The position numbers and the translations under genes were made by a program. Positions 26,801 to 35,179 of a stretch of DNA of 64,000 nucleotides are shown here, piece by piece. Within the stretch, counting starts at the first letter, position 1, and the number at the start of each line of letters is the position of its first letter. The stretch covers positions 992,001-1,056,000 of the forward strand of contig NZ_SOCE01000002.1 in assembly GCF_004365175.1 (NCBI RefSeq), given 5' to 3'. The notes beneath the pieces are model-generated. The model worked only from the letters and a program-made list of their open reading frames with translations, searched no databases and was not told the DNA's origin. The DNA is from Kribbella voronezhensis. Its GTDB lineage: Bacteria > Actinomycetota > Actinomycetes > Propionibacteriales > Kribbellaceae.

Positions 26801-27155
26801 CGAGATGCCGGGCAACGGGCCTGAACCAGCCCTCGTCGAGCGATTCGTCGAGGACCGCAAGCAGCGGCCAAGCCATCGCGTCCGCGGCCCAGGGATCGTC
26901 ATCACCGAGACCCAAGACCACAGAGACCAACGAACGTGGCGTGGTGAACCGCACTCCGGCGCACACCCCGTCCGCCCGCCCCTCGGCGGCACCGAGCCGA
27001 TGCGCGAGCCGCTGAGACAGCCAGCGCTCAACGCCTTTGGCCGGCACCACTACGAGTTCTTCGGCGAACGGGTCGGCGAGGGGTACGGCGAGCAAATGCC
27101 CCAGCCCGTCGGCCAGCACATCTGTGCGTTCGGCGCGGTGTAGGTACAGGGTCAC
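23847..27155 (-). CDS. recC: RecBCD subunit RecC
   Basis: About 1102 residues, matching the usual actinobacterial RecC. The N terminus (VTLYLHRAERTDVLADGLG then VVVPAKGVERWLSQRLAHRL) and internal phrases (LFGHNRIPVTEVELLSALAE, VCLLGLDDGIFPRSG) are typical of the inactivated helicase-like RecC scaffold, which in E. coli reads Chi sites. I chose the GTG at 27155 because the family similarity begins exactly there. The frame stays open upstream to 27416, but that part overlaps a terminator-like hairpin and reads as non-homologous sequence. Confidence 0.93.
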   Translation of the reverse strand: MTLYLHRAERTDVLADGLGHLLAVPLADPFAEELVVVPAKGVERWLSQRLAHRLGAAEGRADGVCAGVRFTTPRSLVSVVLGLGDDDPWAADAMAWPLLAVLDESLDEGWFRPVARHLGHFDTGAEAELRQGRRYAVAARLARLFASYAVQRPTVLADWSNGRDTDGRGEAIDDDLAWQPELWRRLVDRIDAPPPNIRHSDTLAQLRDRPESLDLPARLSLFGHNRIPVTEVELLSALAEHRDIHLWLPHPSSALWERLKTVRTATGDRASDTSHQQAEHPLLATLGRDSRELQSTLAGASTTDVHLPSPPEPNTLLGWLQNDLRSNTLAPDGRRLAAGDRSVQVHACHGAARQVDVLREVLLGMLQADHTLEPRDIIVMCPDIETYAPLISARFGLGDLRNDGHPAHRLRVQLADRSLTQTNPLLGVASQLLGVAGSRATASQLLDLAQTEPVRRRFRFTDDDLDTITAWVRESGVRWAFDQDQRAPYGLADYRQNTWRFGIDRILAGVAMSADAHAWIDTTLPLDDVGSTRIELAGRFAEYVDRLQAATKRLDGRRPLADWLDALRESIDQLTRVVPDDNWQVSQVHREFAEVAADAGQLAQTPLRLPDIRALLSSHLAGRPSRVSFRTGTLTICTMVPMRSVPHRVVCLLGLDDGIFPRSGLADGDDVLARTPLTGERDVRSEDRQLLLDAVLAATESLVITYTGANEYSGQRRPPAVPLGELLDVLDRTTESSVREAVLVNHPLQPFDRKNLEPGQLGTPGPFTFDPTALVAARAASGLRPPRPEFLAGQLAVVSSEDIALADLLAFFRHPVKGYFRALDLTLPWEVDGLSDEMPVEIDNLQKWSVGDRLLRDMLAGVNPNDALQAEWRRGTLPPGRLGWRTATAVRDEAKQLAIAAHRHRLTSPRAFDLDIDLGGGRRLTGTVPSVHGHRLVSVGFSRLDARQLLSSWIQLLALSANDEDHNWTALVIGRGRNSPASRLLGPVGPEARALLADLAAIYDAGRREPLPLPLKTSLAWYEARRSGDDPAMAAGRRWRPAAYDGENADLAHVRVWGPYTQLDVLLDATRPDEELPGEPTRLGAYAARLWEPMLRFEQAVT

Positions 27156-27301
27156 CGACGCAGCATGCCACGTGACGGCGATACCGGCTTGATGCCCGGC
27201 CGCCGTGCGGTTCTGGCCGAGGGGTAGGAAGCCACGACCGTGCGAATCTTGATGAGACTTGTTGGAATTCCTGTCTGCGCCCCGCCACACCCGAGGCAAC
27301 C

Positions 27302-27330
27302 AAAAACCGCTGACCCCAATGGGTCTGCGG
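27302..27330 (-). terminator. rho-independent terminator after DUF4160 gene
   Basis: On the minus strand a hairpin with 10-bp arms (CCGCAGACCC and GGGTCAGCGG, one mismatch, 4-base loop) is followed at once by TTTTT. It lies 205 bases downstream of the DUF4160 gene and upstream of recC, so it separates these transcription units. Confidence 0.6.
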
Positions 27331-27339
27331 CTTTGTCTG

Positions 27340-27384
27340 TGTCCGAGGAGCAACACCCACCCTAACCACACATCTCGAGCTTGA
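27340..27384 (-). repeat. degenerate 45-bp repeat, copy 1
   Basis: Read on the minus strand it begins TCAAGCTCGAG and continues GTGTGGTT, then GTGTTGC and CGG. A similar sequence in the same orientation lies at 28191-28235. Roughly four fifths of the positions agree. It is probably a dispersed intergenic repeat or the scar of a small element. Confidence 0.5.
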
Positions 27385-27534
27385 GCCCGATCTGCCAGGG
27401 CCAACCCCGTAACCATTGATCGGAGGCCGAGATTTGCTCAGTCGTTGCCGTCAGCGCGTGGAATCGAGCCAGGGAGCTCCGGCCTCTGCCTCACAGCTAC
27501 TCGGTCAGCAGGGGCCGCGGCGGAGGCAGGTGGC

Positions 27535-27963
27535 TCATTGCTGGCGTCCTGGGCCCTTGTCCCACCAGGTCTGGAGGAGGGCGCCGTGCTCGGCGACCAA
27601 TTGCTGCATGTGCCGAATCTTCCGGGCGGACGCGCCCGGTGGTAGGTCATCGAGCAGAGAGCCGTCCGCGAGGCCGAGGCGGATGTCGTTCTCGCCCGGG
27701 CGCTTCACATGAACGTGGGGCGGCTGATGGTCGTTCATGTGCACGACCAGGGAGATGCCGCCCTCGAGCTTGAGACCCTCGGCGATCAGGGACAGGAAGA
27801 AGCCGTCCTCGTCGTACGCCGCGGGACCTTCCTCGCCGAATTCGTGTACGGCCATGCGTGAGAGCCGATCGAGAACGTCCTGGCCAGTCAGCTCGGAGCG
27901 TGCATCGGCTCTGTCCCAGTCCGCCCGGGTGTAGAGAGTCCGGCGCGGCATACTGTCTGCCAT
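27535..27963 (-). CDS. DUF4160 domain protein
   Basis: 142 residues. The C-terminal half has the DUF4160 signature, VVHMNDHQPPHVHVKRPGEN, with its cluster of histidines, followed by ARKIRHMQQLVAEHGALLQ. The N-terminal half (RTLYTRADWDRADARSELTG, then EFGEEGPAAYDEDGFFLSLI) is not part of that domain. The start is the ATG at 27963, with AAAGGAGAG seven bases upstream. DUF4160 proteins are often next to a DUF2442 partner in small two-gene units, but no such partner is recognisable here. The molecular function is unknown. Confidence 0.8.
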   Translation of the reverse strand: MADSMPRRTLYTRADWDRADARSELTGQDVLDRLSRMAVHEFGEEGPAAYDEDGFFLSLIAEGLKLEGGISLVVHMNDHQPPHVHVKRPGENDIRLGLADGSLLDDLPPGASARKIRHMQQLVAEHGALLQTWWDKGPGRQQ

Positions 27964-28283
27964 GAGCCAACTCTCCTTTAGGCGGCAAACCACTTTCGCT
28001 TGCCGTGCCGCACACGGTCCTGGTTGATGCAGAACCACACTCCGTCTCGGCGGCGCGGACAGCCGCCTCGATGGGCTGACTGCTGATCCGCTCGGCAACC
28101 TCTTCCACCGAGTGCACCGAACGCACGGTTTCAGTGCCGTTGAAGATCAGGGGCGGCCGCACGGTGCCGTCCCGCGTGGACAATTGGCGTGACCCGCGGG
28201 GCAACACGTACCTGAACCACACGCCTCGAGCTTGACCTGCGTAGTCGGACATCGTGACGGTGGGTTGGACGCATCGAACTCTG
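27964..28283 (-). other. possible broken small gene upstream of DUF4160
   Basis: On the minus strand from 28252 there is a plausible protein start (MSDYAGQARGVWFRYVLPRG) leading to PLIFNGTETVRSVHSVEEVA and ERISSQPIEAAVRAAE. Near 28045 the sense passes to another frame, reading DGVWFCINQDRVRHGKRKWF and ending in TAA at 27978, inside the DUF4160 ribosome site. This looks like a small gene with a frameshift that once was co-translated with DUF4160. The family is unknown. Confidence 0.35.
28191..28235 (-). repeat. degenerate 45-bp repeat, copy 2
   Basis: Partner of the repeat at 27340-27384, same orientation and 851 bases apart. Confidence 0.5.
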
Positions 28284-31121
28284 TCACGCGTCGGTGGTGC
28301 CGACGAGGCGGCGGTATCGGGTCTTGATGGCGTCCTCGCCGCCTTCGAGGATTACGCAGACGTTCGCCTTGACGGCTGGAACCTGGAGTGTCCCTTCGGT
28401 CTCGATCTTGGGAATGGACTCTCCGTGCTCGAGTACGAGGATGTTTTCGGCGGCGGACGTGACGACGATGTTCGCGTTGTGCGTCGAGACGACGATCTGC
28501 CGCCGGGTTTTGATGGTCTTGAGGGTTTCGACCGCGAGTTGCTTGATCAGCTTGTTCTCGAGATCGTCCTCCGGCTGGTCGAGCAAGAGTGGATCGGTGC
28601 CCATCTGGAGGATCACGGTAAGGAGCGCCGCCGTCTTCTGGCCGGGAGATCCTTGATCGACGGATGTGAAATTGCCGCCCTCGGTCTGGCGATACTGGAC
28701 GGCCACGAGGTCCTGGGGAAACCAAAGCTTGATGTTCGTGACGAGGTCGAACGTGTCGGCGGCAGCGAGGCGACTGTAGAAGCGGGCATCAATCTTCAGG
28801 GACTGCCCGATCTCGGAGTCGGCGCCTTTCTCTACCAGTTCGACGAGCGCCGCCTTGAACTTGACCACTTCGATCGGGAACCGCGGATCCTTCGGTTCAT
28901 GGTTGAGCAGAAATGCCGCGATGCCGTCTTTGCCGAAGGCGGACTCAAAGGACTCCGGGCAGCCGAGTAGGGCGCGAAGTGCAGCTCCGATGGTTTCGAC
29001 GTCGCCTTGTGCATGAAGGTTCACGCGCGTACGGGTGGAATCCGCGTTGAGGTGCCCGGCAAACTCCTGACGGCGCCTAAAGAGTTCGGTTCTCTTCGCG
29101 GTGAGTTCCTTCATCAGTTGAGCGATCACGACCTCCTGCTCCTGCTGCCTCTCACCGGAACTCTCGACCTCGAGAAGCTCCGCCTGCAGTTCAGCTTCCC
29201 GCTGCCGATCCGCCTGTGTCTGCTCGCCATCGGCTTGAAAGGCGCCGATCTGCTCGGCCAGCCAGGCGTTGAGCTCTTCAACTCGCGCCCGCCATGATGC
29301 TGAGGTCGCTTGGCTCTGCCACGATGTGCGGGCGGCCGCCAACGCGCTCGCGGCCTGCTCGAGCAGATCCGCTGCAAAGGCAAAGGAAGTCGCTCGGTCA
29401 GCGTAATCGGTCCCCTGAAGGACATCGGTCACGAGGCCACGCAACTCAGCGGCTTGGGTACCGAGGCTCTGCTCGATACTCTCGGCTCGGTCTTCGGCCG
29501 TCGTGGCATGCCTGATCCGAGTCTCGGTTTCCGTTAGCTCCTCGTACTGTTGGGTCGATTGAAGCTCGGCCAAGCGGTGCAGCCGGCCCTGCACTTCTTC
29601 TAGCTGGCCTCGGATTCGGTCGGACCTAGCGGCCTCCGCCAGCAGCTGGCGGAGCTTGTTGCGCTCACCTTTGAACTTGAGTTCGAGTTCCTCGTATTCG
29701 ATGTCCCATTGACTCCTCCGAATCGACGGCATGTCGTCGAGGATGGTCAGGAAGCTTCGTGGGGAGGTGGCGAGCTCGTAGATCTGCTTCTGACTGAACA
29801 CCCGGATAGGGACACGGTCGAATACTCGGCCGGCTTGTCGGTGCCAGGCGTCTCCTTCTAGGAGTTCGAGGATAGACATGTCAGGCTCGTCTCCTGACCA
29901 GGTGACCCGAAGCTGCCGACCATCCTTCGTGTATTCAACGATTATCCGCGTCTTCTCATCCCACCAGCGTTCAGCGCGATCTGCAGAGGGGTGAAACCGT
30001 TTGAGGTCAACAGCGACAGACCCCGCCAACTCATGACTGCGGCCAAGCGCCAGGCGAACCACCTCGACAAGCGTTGACTTGCCAACTCCACGTCCGCCGA
30101 TCAGGCAGTTCATCCACGGACCGAAGCGGTAGTCCTCGGTGACGCCGTCGTGCTCGAGCCGGATTCTGTCGATGTGACCGTGCTCCGTGTTATTCGGATC
30201 GCTGTCACCGAGCCGGGCCCGTCGCACGGAGTGGGTGGGATCGGTCAGAGCTAGCCGAAGCCCTTCGAGGTCGAGAGTCTCTGCCTTGATGCGAGTCAGA
30301 TGAGTACCTGGTGCTTTTGCCTCGAGCCCATCAGGACAGCCGTCGGTGGTCAGATGATGTGCGTCGGACCCCAGAACAGGCACCCACCCCGCCGACTCGG
30401 CCTTCCCCACGTTCGCGTCGTCGACGACTTCAACGGCGAGTATGGATTGCGACCCGATCAAAGTTTCGAGATCCCGGGAGTCGATCTTGAAGACACCCCG
30501 AGACTGGTCGGCGTGCGCGGGCACGCAGATCCCGCCCTCGGTGTTGATGATCGCGGCAGCATCGACGACAGTCTTGTTGGCGGTCTCGTCGCTGTGCCCA
30601 CGCGTTCCGTTGTACTCACAAAGGGTCAAAACCCGATTGACGACCTCAGCGTCGCAGGCCGGGTCGAAGATCCCAAGAATGTGAGTGCCCCCGGTTACGG
30701 TCAGCTCAAGGCCTGGAAAGATTACGAATGGTGGAAGCTCGGGGCTCTCGACGCGCAGTTCTGCTAGAGCCTGCCGAGCCGGTTCGATTCCTGCATGCGA
30801 GTTGTGGTCCGTGACGACGAGGCCGTCGAGTCCCGCGTTGATGTAGGAGCGCAGCCAATCCTTGAACGACGGCTTGGGCGCCTTGTTCGCGTGACCTTCG
30901 ATGCCCCCGTAGTCGAAGGACCCGGGTGAGTGGGCGTGAATGTCGATGCCCCACCATCGCGCCCCTGCTTGCTGCTGTACCAGACCGTCCGAGGTGATGT
31001 CGGCCCCGCTTGTAAAGATCACTTCGTGCCTTCCTGATGGCCAACGATTGGGCCGGTTTGCCAGATCCGTGGGGCCGTGCAGATCCGCCTTCTTGGTGCC
31101 CCGTACATCGAGTACGAACAC
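28284..31121 (-). CDS. PHP-domain SMC-like ATPase, TrlF type, possible defence protein
   Basis: 945 residues. The N-terminal 300 residues form a PHP-type metal-dependent phosphoesterase domain: WGIDIHAHSPGSFDYGG near 55, LVVTDHNSHAG, FPGLELT, and a later SDAHH. The rest is an SMC/RecN-like ATPase: Walker A GGRGVGKSTL near 335, a coiled-coil region at about 470-700 rich in Glu/Gln/Arg, an ABC-like signature SPGQKTAALL, Walker B LLLDQPEDDLENK near 845 and the H-loop VVSTHNANIVV. All motifs are complete. Proteins with this architecture are annotated as TrlF-family ATPases and resemble ATPase-nuclease defence proteins. The start is a GTG at 31121 and is uncertain, because the first 45 residues are not conserved sequence I recognise. 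It is single in its transcription unit. Confidence 0.82.
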   Translation of the reverse strand: MFVLDVRGTKKADLHGPTDLANRPNRWPSGRHEVIFTSGADITSDGLVQQQAGARWWGIDIHAHSPGSFDYGGIEGHANKAPKPSFKDWLRSYINAGLDGLVVTDHNSHAGIEPARQALAELRVESPELPPFVIFPGLELTVTGGTHILGIFDPACDAEVVNRVLTLCEYNGTRGHSDETANKTVVDAAAIINTEGGICVPAHADQSRGVFKIDSRDLETLIGSQSILAVEVVDDANVGKAESAGWVPVLGSDAHHLTTDGCPDGLEAKAPGTHLTRIKAETLDLEGLRLALTDPTHSVRRARLGDSDPNNTEHGHIDRIRLEHDGVTEDYRFGPWMNCLIGGRGVGKSTLVEVVRLALGRSHELAGSVAVDLKRFHPSADRAERWWDEKTRIIVEYTKDGRQLRVTWSGDEPDMSILELLEGDAWHRQAGRVFDRVPIRVFSQKQIYELATSPRSFLTILDDMPSIRRSQWDIEYEELELKFKGERNKLRQLLAEAARSDRIRGQLEEVQGRLHRLAELQSTQQYEELTETETRIRHATTAEDRAESIEQSLGTQAAELRGLVTDVLQGTDYADRATSFAFAADLLEQAASALAAARTSWQSQATSASWRARVEELNAWLAEQIGAFQADGEQTQADRQREAELQAELLEVESSGERQQEQEVVIAQLMKELTAKRTELFRRRQEFAGHLNADSTRTRVNLHAQGDVETIGAALRALLGCPESFESAFGKDGIAAFLLNHEPKDPRFPIEVVKFKAALVELVEKGADSEIGQSLKIDARFYSRLAAADTFDLVTNIKLWFPQDLVAVQYRQTEGGNFTSVDQGSPGQKTAALLTVILQMGTDPLLLDQPEDDLENKLIKQLAVETLKTIKTRRQIVVSTHNANIVVTSAAENILVLEHGESIPKIETEGTLQVPAVKANVCVILEGGEDAIKTRYRRLVGTTDA

Positions 31122-31657
31122 AAAGCGTTACATCCTATTCCCGGCCCGACGGAGGTCTTCGCTAACTAACGAGTCGAGCCGCATTAGGTCATTGCTCGCT
31201 TCGGTAGGACGTAGTGGCAATCCTCGTCCTCCCACCCAGCGAGAAGCGGCAGCTCGGCCGCGAAACACGACCCCACTGCACGGAGCGGCGGCATCGGGCG
31301 ACACCCATCGAACGCCAACGAGCTGTGCGTGCGACGGTGCAGCGGACACCAGACCGTTGTCGGCCTACGGGTAGAGATAGGCCGACAAACCCTTGGTACC
31401 GCGAATGCGAGATGCCATACTTTGCGCATACCGCTGCTCCTTCGCGAGAAGGACAGCACCGAGGCGGATGTACCGGTGGCATTTCGACCTCGATCCCTAC
31501 GCCGTGCAGGAGTGGTGCAGCACCATCGTTCAGGGACGGTGCACCCACCTGAGATCCAGCACACCGGAGCGGACCTCAGTTCAACCAGCAACGCTGGTCG
31601 AGCTGAGGCCTGTCATCGACTCCCCACCTCGACCGGCAAGGGTCGAAGGGACGTTCG
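31122..31657. other. 536-bp stretch without a confident gene
   Basis: Several frames are open on both strands but none has a recognisable domain, a good ribosome site or sensible composition. The stretch separates the minus-strand PHP-ATPase gene from a plus-strand membrane protein, so it should hold divergent promoters. I see no clear ones. Confidence 0.4.
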
Positions 31658-31960
31658 ATGGAGCCCAATCCTGTGAGTGGGAGGGCCAAGGCAGTCGGTG
31701 CACGGATGGCCGGCGGTGTAGGGCTTGCGGGTCTGTTCGGGACGCCAGGCGTCATCGCGGCCACCCATCCGATCCTCGCAGCGGGTCTGTTCATTGCAGA
31801 ACTCACACTCATCTACGTGCTGGTGATGTCCTTTCTGTACGGATCCAAGGAGCGCGGCGAGCGGGTGTTCAGACTGCTCCGCTGGGTCAAGGACAAGGAG
31901 GAACCGTCGTCCAGCGTCGAGCCGTCTGACTCCGGACCACCGGGTGGACCTCTTCGTTGA
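31658..31960 (+). CDS. small membrane protein, unknown function
   Basis: 100 residues. A hydrophobic region spans about 18-63 (GVGLAGLFGTPGVIAATHPI, then LAAGLFIAELTLIYVLVMSF) and could form two membrane helices. A positively charged stretch (KERGERVFRLLRWVKDK) and an acidic, Pro-rich tail follow. GAAGGG lies about eight bases before the ATG. It is the only plus-strand gene between defence-like genes, and its end is 18 bases from the convergent nuclease operon. No family recognised. Confidence 0.55.
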   Translation: MEPNPVSGRAKAVGARMAGGVGLAGLFGTPGVIAATHPILAAGLFIAELTLIYVLVMSFLYGSKERGERVFRLLRWVKDKEEPSSSVEPSDSGPPGGPLR

Positions 31961-31978
31961 CTCTCCGAGCAGACGAGA

Positions 31979-33286
31979 TCAATCAGCGACCTTGCCAGAC
32001 TCTGCCGTGTTGTTGGCGATCCAGCGAGACAGACGGCCGGTGTTGTTTTCGCCGGCCACGATCCTGCCGTCTGGGAGGTACGCGATGTCGCATTGCGTCG
32101 CGATCAGCCTTAGCTCAGTCCCGTCGCTGGACTTGGCAACTAGGCCCGACGTCAGGAGGTCGTCCCAGAACTGGTCGAGATCGTCGCTCGGGCGAGACAG
32201 GAAACTGATGAGCTTCTCGTCGGTGAGCCGGACATCCTTACCTTGCTGCAAGCGCATGAGGATGACTGCTTGTTCATCGGTTGGATAGAAGGGCTGCCAG
32301 GCCTCAGAGGCGCCGAGCTTCGTCAGTAGCTCGGGGGTGTTGTTCACGAAGCGGTAGTTCCAGCCGATGGCTCCGTCAGGAGTGTGCTCGGCTTTGCCGA
32401 CGAGCAGCGCGTGTGGAACTTCTAGCTCGAGATCCTCGCCCCACAGCCCGCCAATGCCGAACATCTGGTCGAGCCGCGTCCAGACGTATTCGAGGATCAT
32501 GTGGAGCGGATTGACTGCGGTCGAGAAGTAGAACGGCCACCATCCATCAGGAGTCAGGCGATTCGAGTAGGGCTGACCGTTGGCTTTCGCGAGCGTGTAG
32601 TCTCCGGAAACTATCAACTGCGGGAATCCTCCGGGACCGAACCCCGGAGTCCTAAGGTTCTCGGTGAGGTACGAGACCAAGGACTCCCGGAATGAGTGCT
32701 CGGACTTGAATCCGTGGAACCCAACGATGATCCGCAGTGCGCTGTGGTACTCGTCGAGCAGAGTCCTGAACAGAGCTTCTCGGTCGGCAGGCAGAGATTC
32801 GATCGCGCCAAACTCCGGCGGATCCTGGCCCGTGACCTCAGCATAGGCACGGTTCGGACGCCGTAGGTCGACAAGCGCCGCGTCTCCGGTCAGGCTCGCT
32901 CGGTACCGCTTCTCCAATTCGCGGACCTCCCCGAGGTGCTGGAACGCATCCTTGAGCTCGGCAGAGTAGAGGGTCTTCTTTATCTCGAAGACCGCGATCA
33001 CATCTCTGATGTGCCATTGGAAAGCTGTGGTGTACGGGACGGGGATGCCCGCGCCGCGCACCAGCATGCAGTCGAGCTGGCCGGACATGTTCCCGTCGTC
33101 GTCGACAGCAAAACCGGTAACTAGGTTGAGATCCAGACCGTCCGGAATCGCTCGCCCGAGGATGTCGATCGACAGGCCCTCGTACATGCTGCCGATCGTT
33201 GGTCGGTGTTCGATTGGGCTCGCGTCAAGTACCGCGCGCTCCTTCAGCATGAGCTCCTGCAGGAGCTCGGCGACAGTCGTGATCAT
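31979..33286 (-). CDS. nuclease-like protein (DUF6602-like N terminus)
   Basis: 435 residues. The N-terminal third has SGQLDCMLVRGAGIPVP, then DVIAVFEIKKTLYSAELKDA. The spacing D-x(n)-E-I-K-K fits a PD-(D/E)xK nuclease core, and the pattern recalls the DUF6602 group. The C-terminal two thirds are not recognised and hold no clear second domain. The start overlaps the stop of the upstream gene (ATGA, 33283-33286), so the two are translated together. A DNA-targeting function in defence is an inference from the motif and from the neighbouring Mrr-like protein and PHP-ATPase. Confidence 0.65.
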   Translation of the reverse strand: MITTVAELLQELMLKERAVLDASPIEHRPTIGSMYEGLSIDILGRAIPDGLDLNLVTGFAVDDDGNMSGQLDCMLVRGAGIPVPYTTAFQWHIRDVIAVFEIKKTLYSAELKDAFQHLGEVRELEKRYRASLTGDAALVDLRRPNRAYAEVTGQDPPEFGAIESLPADREALFRTLLDEYHSALRIIVGFHGFKSEHSFRESLVSYLTENLRTPGFGPGGFPQLIVSGDYTLAKANGQPYSNRLTPDGWWPFYFSTAVNPLHMILEYVWTRLDQMFGIGGLWGEDLELEVPHALLVGKAEHTPDGAIGWNYRFVNNTPELLTKLGASEAWQPFYPTDEQAVILMRLQQGKDVRLTDEKLISFLSRPSDDLDQFWDDLLTSGLVAKSSDGTELRLIATQCDIAYLPDGRIVAGENNTGRLSRWIANNTAESGKVAD

Positions 33287-35016
33287 GTAGATCCTTGCAG
33301 TCCCTTCGGTGGCTGACCGGCTGTGCGTAAGCCTAGTTGCCGGATACCTGGGAGGTTCCAGTCAGTGAAGTCGATGGGCTGATCAGAGGGAAAGCGGTCA
33401 CCGATAAACATTCGCAGGCGGTCGCCGGCGCGTACCGGGAAGCTGATCGGCTGTCCGGCAATATCTGAGGCGGCCAGACTGTTCCGCGCCGCCGCTAGCT
33501 GATCCTCGGTGAGTTGAACGACCGCGGCGTAGGTCAGATTCGGGACCTGGATGGTCTGTCCCAAAAGGTTGATGTGCCCGATCTCCGTGGCGTAGAGCAG
33601 CCAGTGGGGAGCGGTGGTGAGGACCTGCTCGGCTAGCCCCTCGGTCTCTCCGTTGAAGGTTCCGTTGAACGCGTCTGCCGTTGGGTGGATGACGCAGTGT
33701 CCGGCGAGCATCAGCTGGAGGTTTCGGATCATGATGCGTTCGACGACGTTGAGCTGACGCGGATATCGGAAACGGACAGGCAGCTGAGCCTCGATCGCGC
33801 GCAGATCGGCTGCGACCGAGCGAATGTCCGAGAACCCATCTGTCAGGCTGCGGTCGACCCGCCGCGTGCTGAGGTCGAGCGCGGTGGCGAGCGTACCTCC
33901 GACGAAGATCTCGACGGCCCGCGCATAGTCGAGGCCGACCATGAAGTCAGCTGCCTCGAAAGCCTCGGCGGCCGGCGCTCCGGAGAGATCTCCGATGTCC
34001 AGGTCAGCCGAGCCGCTGGCTGCGTTGCTGAACGGCAGGCGGAACGCGACCTGGATGTGGTGGCCGATCCGGGCCTGCACAGTCACTCCGTCGATGCCTT
34101 GAGCCAGAGGACGGGTCTCTGCCAGGTAGGTGCCGATCCGCTGGCCGTCGGCGCCGGTCAGCCTGAGTTCTGAAGGCTGCCATGGGGCGTCGGTCGGGGC
34201 TGGGTGCATCACCAGGAGTTCGATGTGTGGATTGGCTTCTCCAACAATAGGTGGTCCGCCGATGGCGAAGCGGGTGACCATGTCGGCTGTCAGTCTTACC
34301 GGCTTCGTGACACCGAAGGCCTGCGCGTTGGCGAGGTCGACGGCCAGGGGGCTGGCTGAGTCCACCTGAGCGGTGAAACCGATGGTGATTGGTGAGCGCT
34401 CGGCGGCGCACGGATCCTTCGCGCGGAGGAATCGGGTAATCCGGCCACCCTCCATGTGCACGTCCCAGGTCCAGTCAGGATCCACGCGGTCGACATCCTG
34501 CCGTAGATCCCTAAGGCGTTCATCCAGGTCATCCGGGTTTCGGATGATGGGGTTGAAGCGGAATGCTTCGGCCCTGGCGTGGAGGTAGTCGAGGTCTGAG
34601 CTCCACCGGAAGTGCTCCGCTAGGTCCTTGTGCTTGCTGAGCTGGTCCGTGAACCACGTTTCGTCACGGACCGACACTTTGACACGCTTCCCCTTGCCGA
34701 GTTCGCTCACGAAGCGCCGTTCCGGCGGTGTCAACGCGGCCGGTACGACCAGGATCCACTCATCGGGATCGTGTTGCAGTGCTGCTTTGAAGGAGCGCTT
34801 GACCTGATTGCGTCTGGTGCCCTCGCTGGGGATGCCTTCGGGGAAGAACTTGTACTGGAAGATGATCTTGGTGTCGTCGACGTCGTAGTCGATCCCGGCG
34901 TCGCCGCCGCGGCCGTTGACGGCGTGACCACGGCTCCCGTACTCACGTCCGAGCAGAGCGTTGGCGATCTTCTCGAAGTCGTCGCGTCCGACGTCCCGCC
35001 AGTCGATTCCGCTCAT
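33283..35016 (-). CDS. Mrr-like restriction endonuclease domain protein
   Basis: 577 residues. The first 130 look like a restriction-endonuclease-type domain: WRDVGRDDFEKIANALLGRE, then GRGGDAGIDYDVDDTKIIFQYKF, in which D and Q-Y-K are the catalytic positions. WILVVPAALTPPERRFV and VSVRDETWFTDQLSKH follow. This is the order seen in Mrr-type domains that read modified DNA or cut non-self DNA. The remaining 430 residues are of unknown fold and may recognise target or trigger. The start is the ATG at 35016. It heads a two-gene operon with the protein downstream. Taken together they could be a two-component restriction-like defence system. This is not a type I-III system I recognise. Confidence 0.68.
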   Translation of the reverse strand: MSGIDWRDVGRDDFEKIANALLGREYGSRGHAVNGRGGDAGIDYDVDDTKIIFQYKFFPEGIPSEGTRRNQVKRSFKAALQHDPDEWILVVPAALTPPERRFVSELGKGKRVKVSVRDETWFTDQLSKHKDLAEHFRWSSDLDYLHARAEAFRFNPIIRNPDDLDERLRDLRQDVDRVDPDWTWDVHMEGGRITRFLRAKDPCAAERSPITIGFTAQVDSASPLAVDLANAQAFGVTKPVRLTADMVTRFAIGGPPIVGEANPHIELLVMHPAPTDAPWQPSELRLTGADGQRIGTYLAETRPLAQGIDGVTVQARIGHHIQVAFRLPFSNAASGSADLDIGDLSGAPAAEAFEAADFMVGLDYARAVEIFVGGTLATALDLSTRRVDRSLTDGFSDIRSVAADLRAIEAQLPVRFRYPRQLNVVERIMIRNLQLMLAGHCVIHPTADAFNGTFNGETEGLAEQVLTTAPHWLLYATEIGHINLLGQTIQVPNLTYAAVVQLTEDQLAAARNSLAASDIAGQPISFPVRAGDRLRMFIGDRFPSDQPIDFTDWNLPGIRQLGLRTAGQPPKGLQGST

Positions 35017-35179
35017 CTGGACCTACTAGACGGGCTCAAGCCCCGCTCGCTAAGGCGCATACCGCCAGGTTGCCAGTCTCCACCGACACCTGCGGTTACC
35101 GACACCGTCTACAGCTGCCCTAGTTCTGGGCCCTGCTAAACCGCGGCTGGGATGGGCTGGTGGTAGGGGAGGCGACGCG

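Larger units (their letters stand above)
27156..27534. other. gap upstream of recC with terminator and short repeat
   Basis: No gene is evident. The stretch contains a terminator-like hairpin for genes coming from the right (27302-27330) and one copy of a degenerate 45-bp repeat (27340-27384). The recC promoter should lie here but I see no clear -35/-10 pair. Confidence 0.5.

Noticed and set aside
20551..27155. AddAB instead of RecBCD
   Set aside because: Three adjacent genes with RecC-, RecB- and RecD-type motifs are present. A separate RecD-type helicase is not part of AddAB.
27156..27416. longer RecC start at 27416
   Set aside because: The extra 87 residues show no RecC similarity and would cover a terminator hairpin and a repeat.
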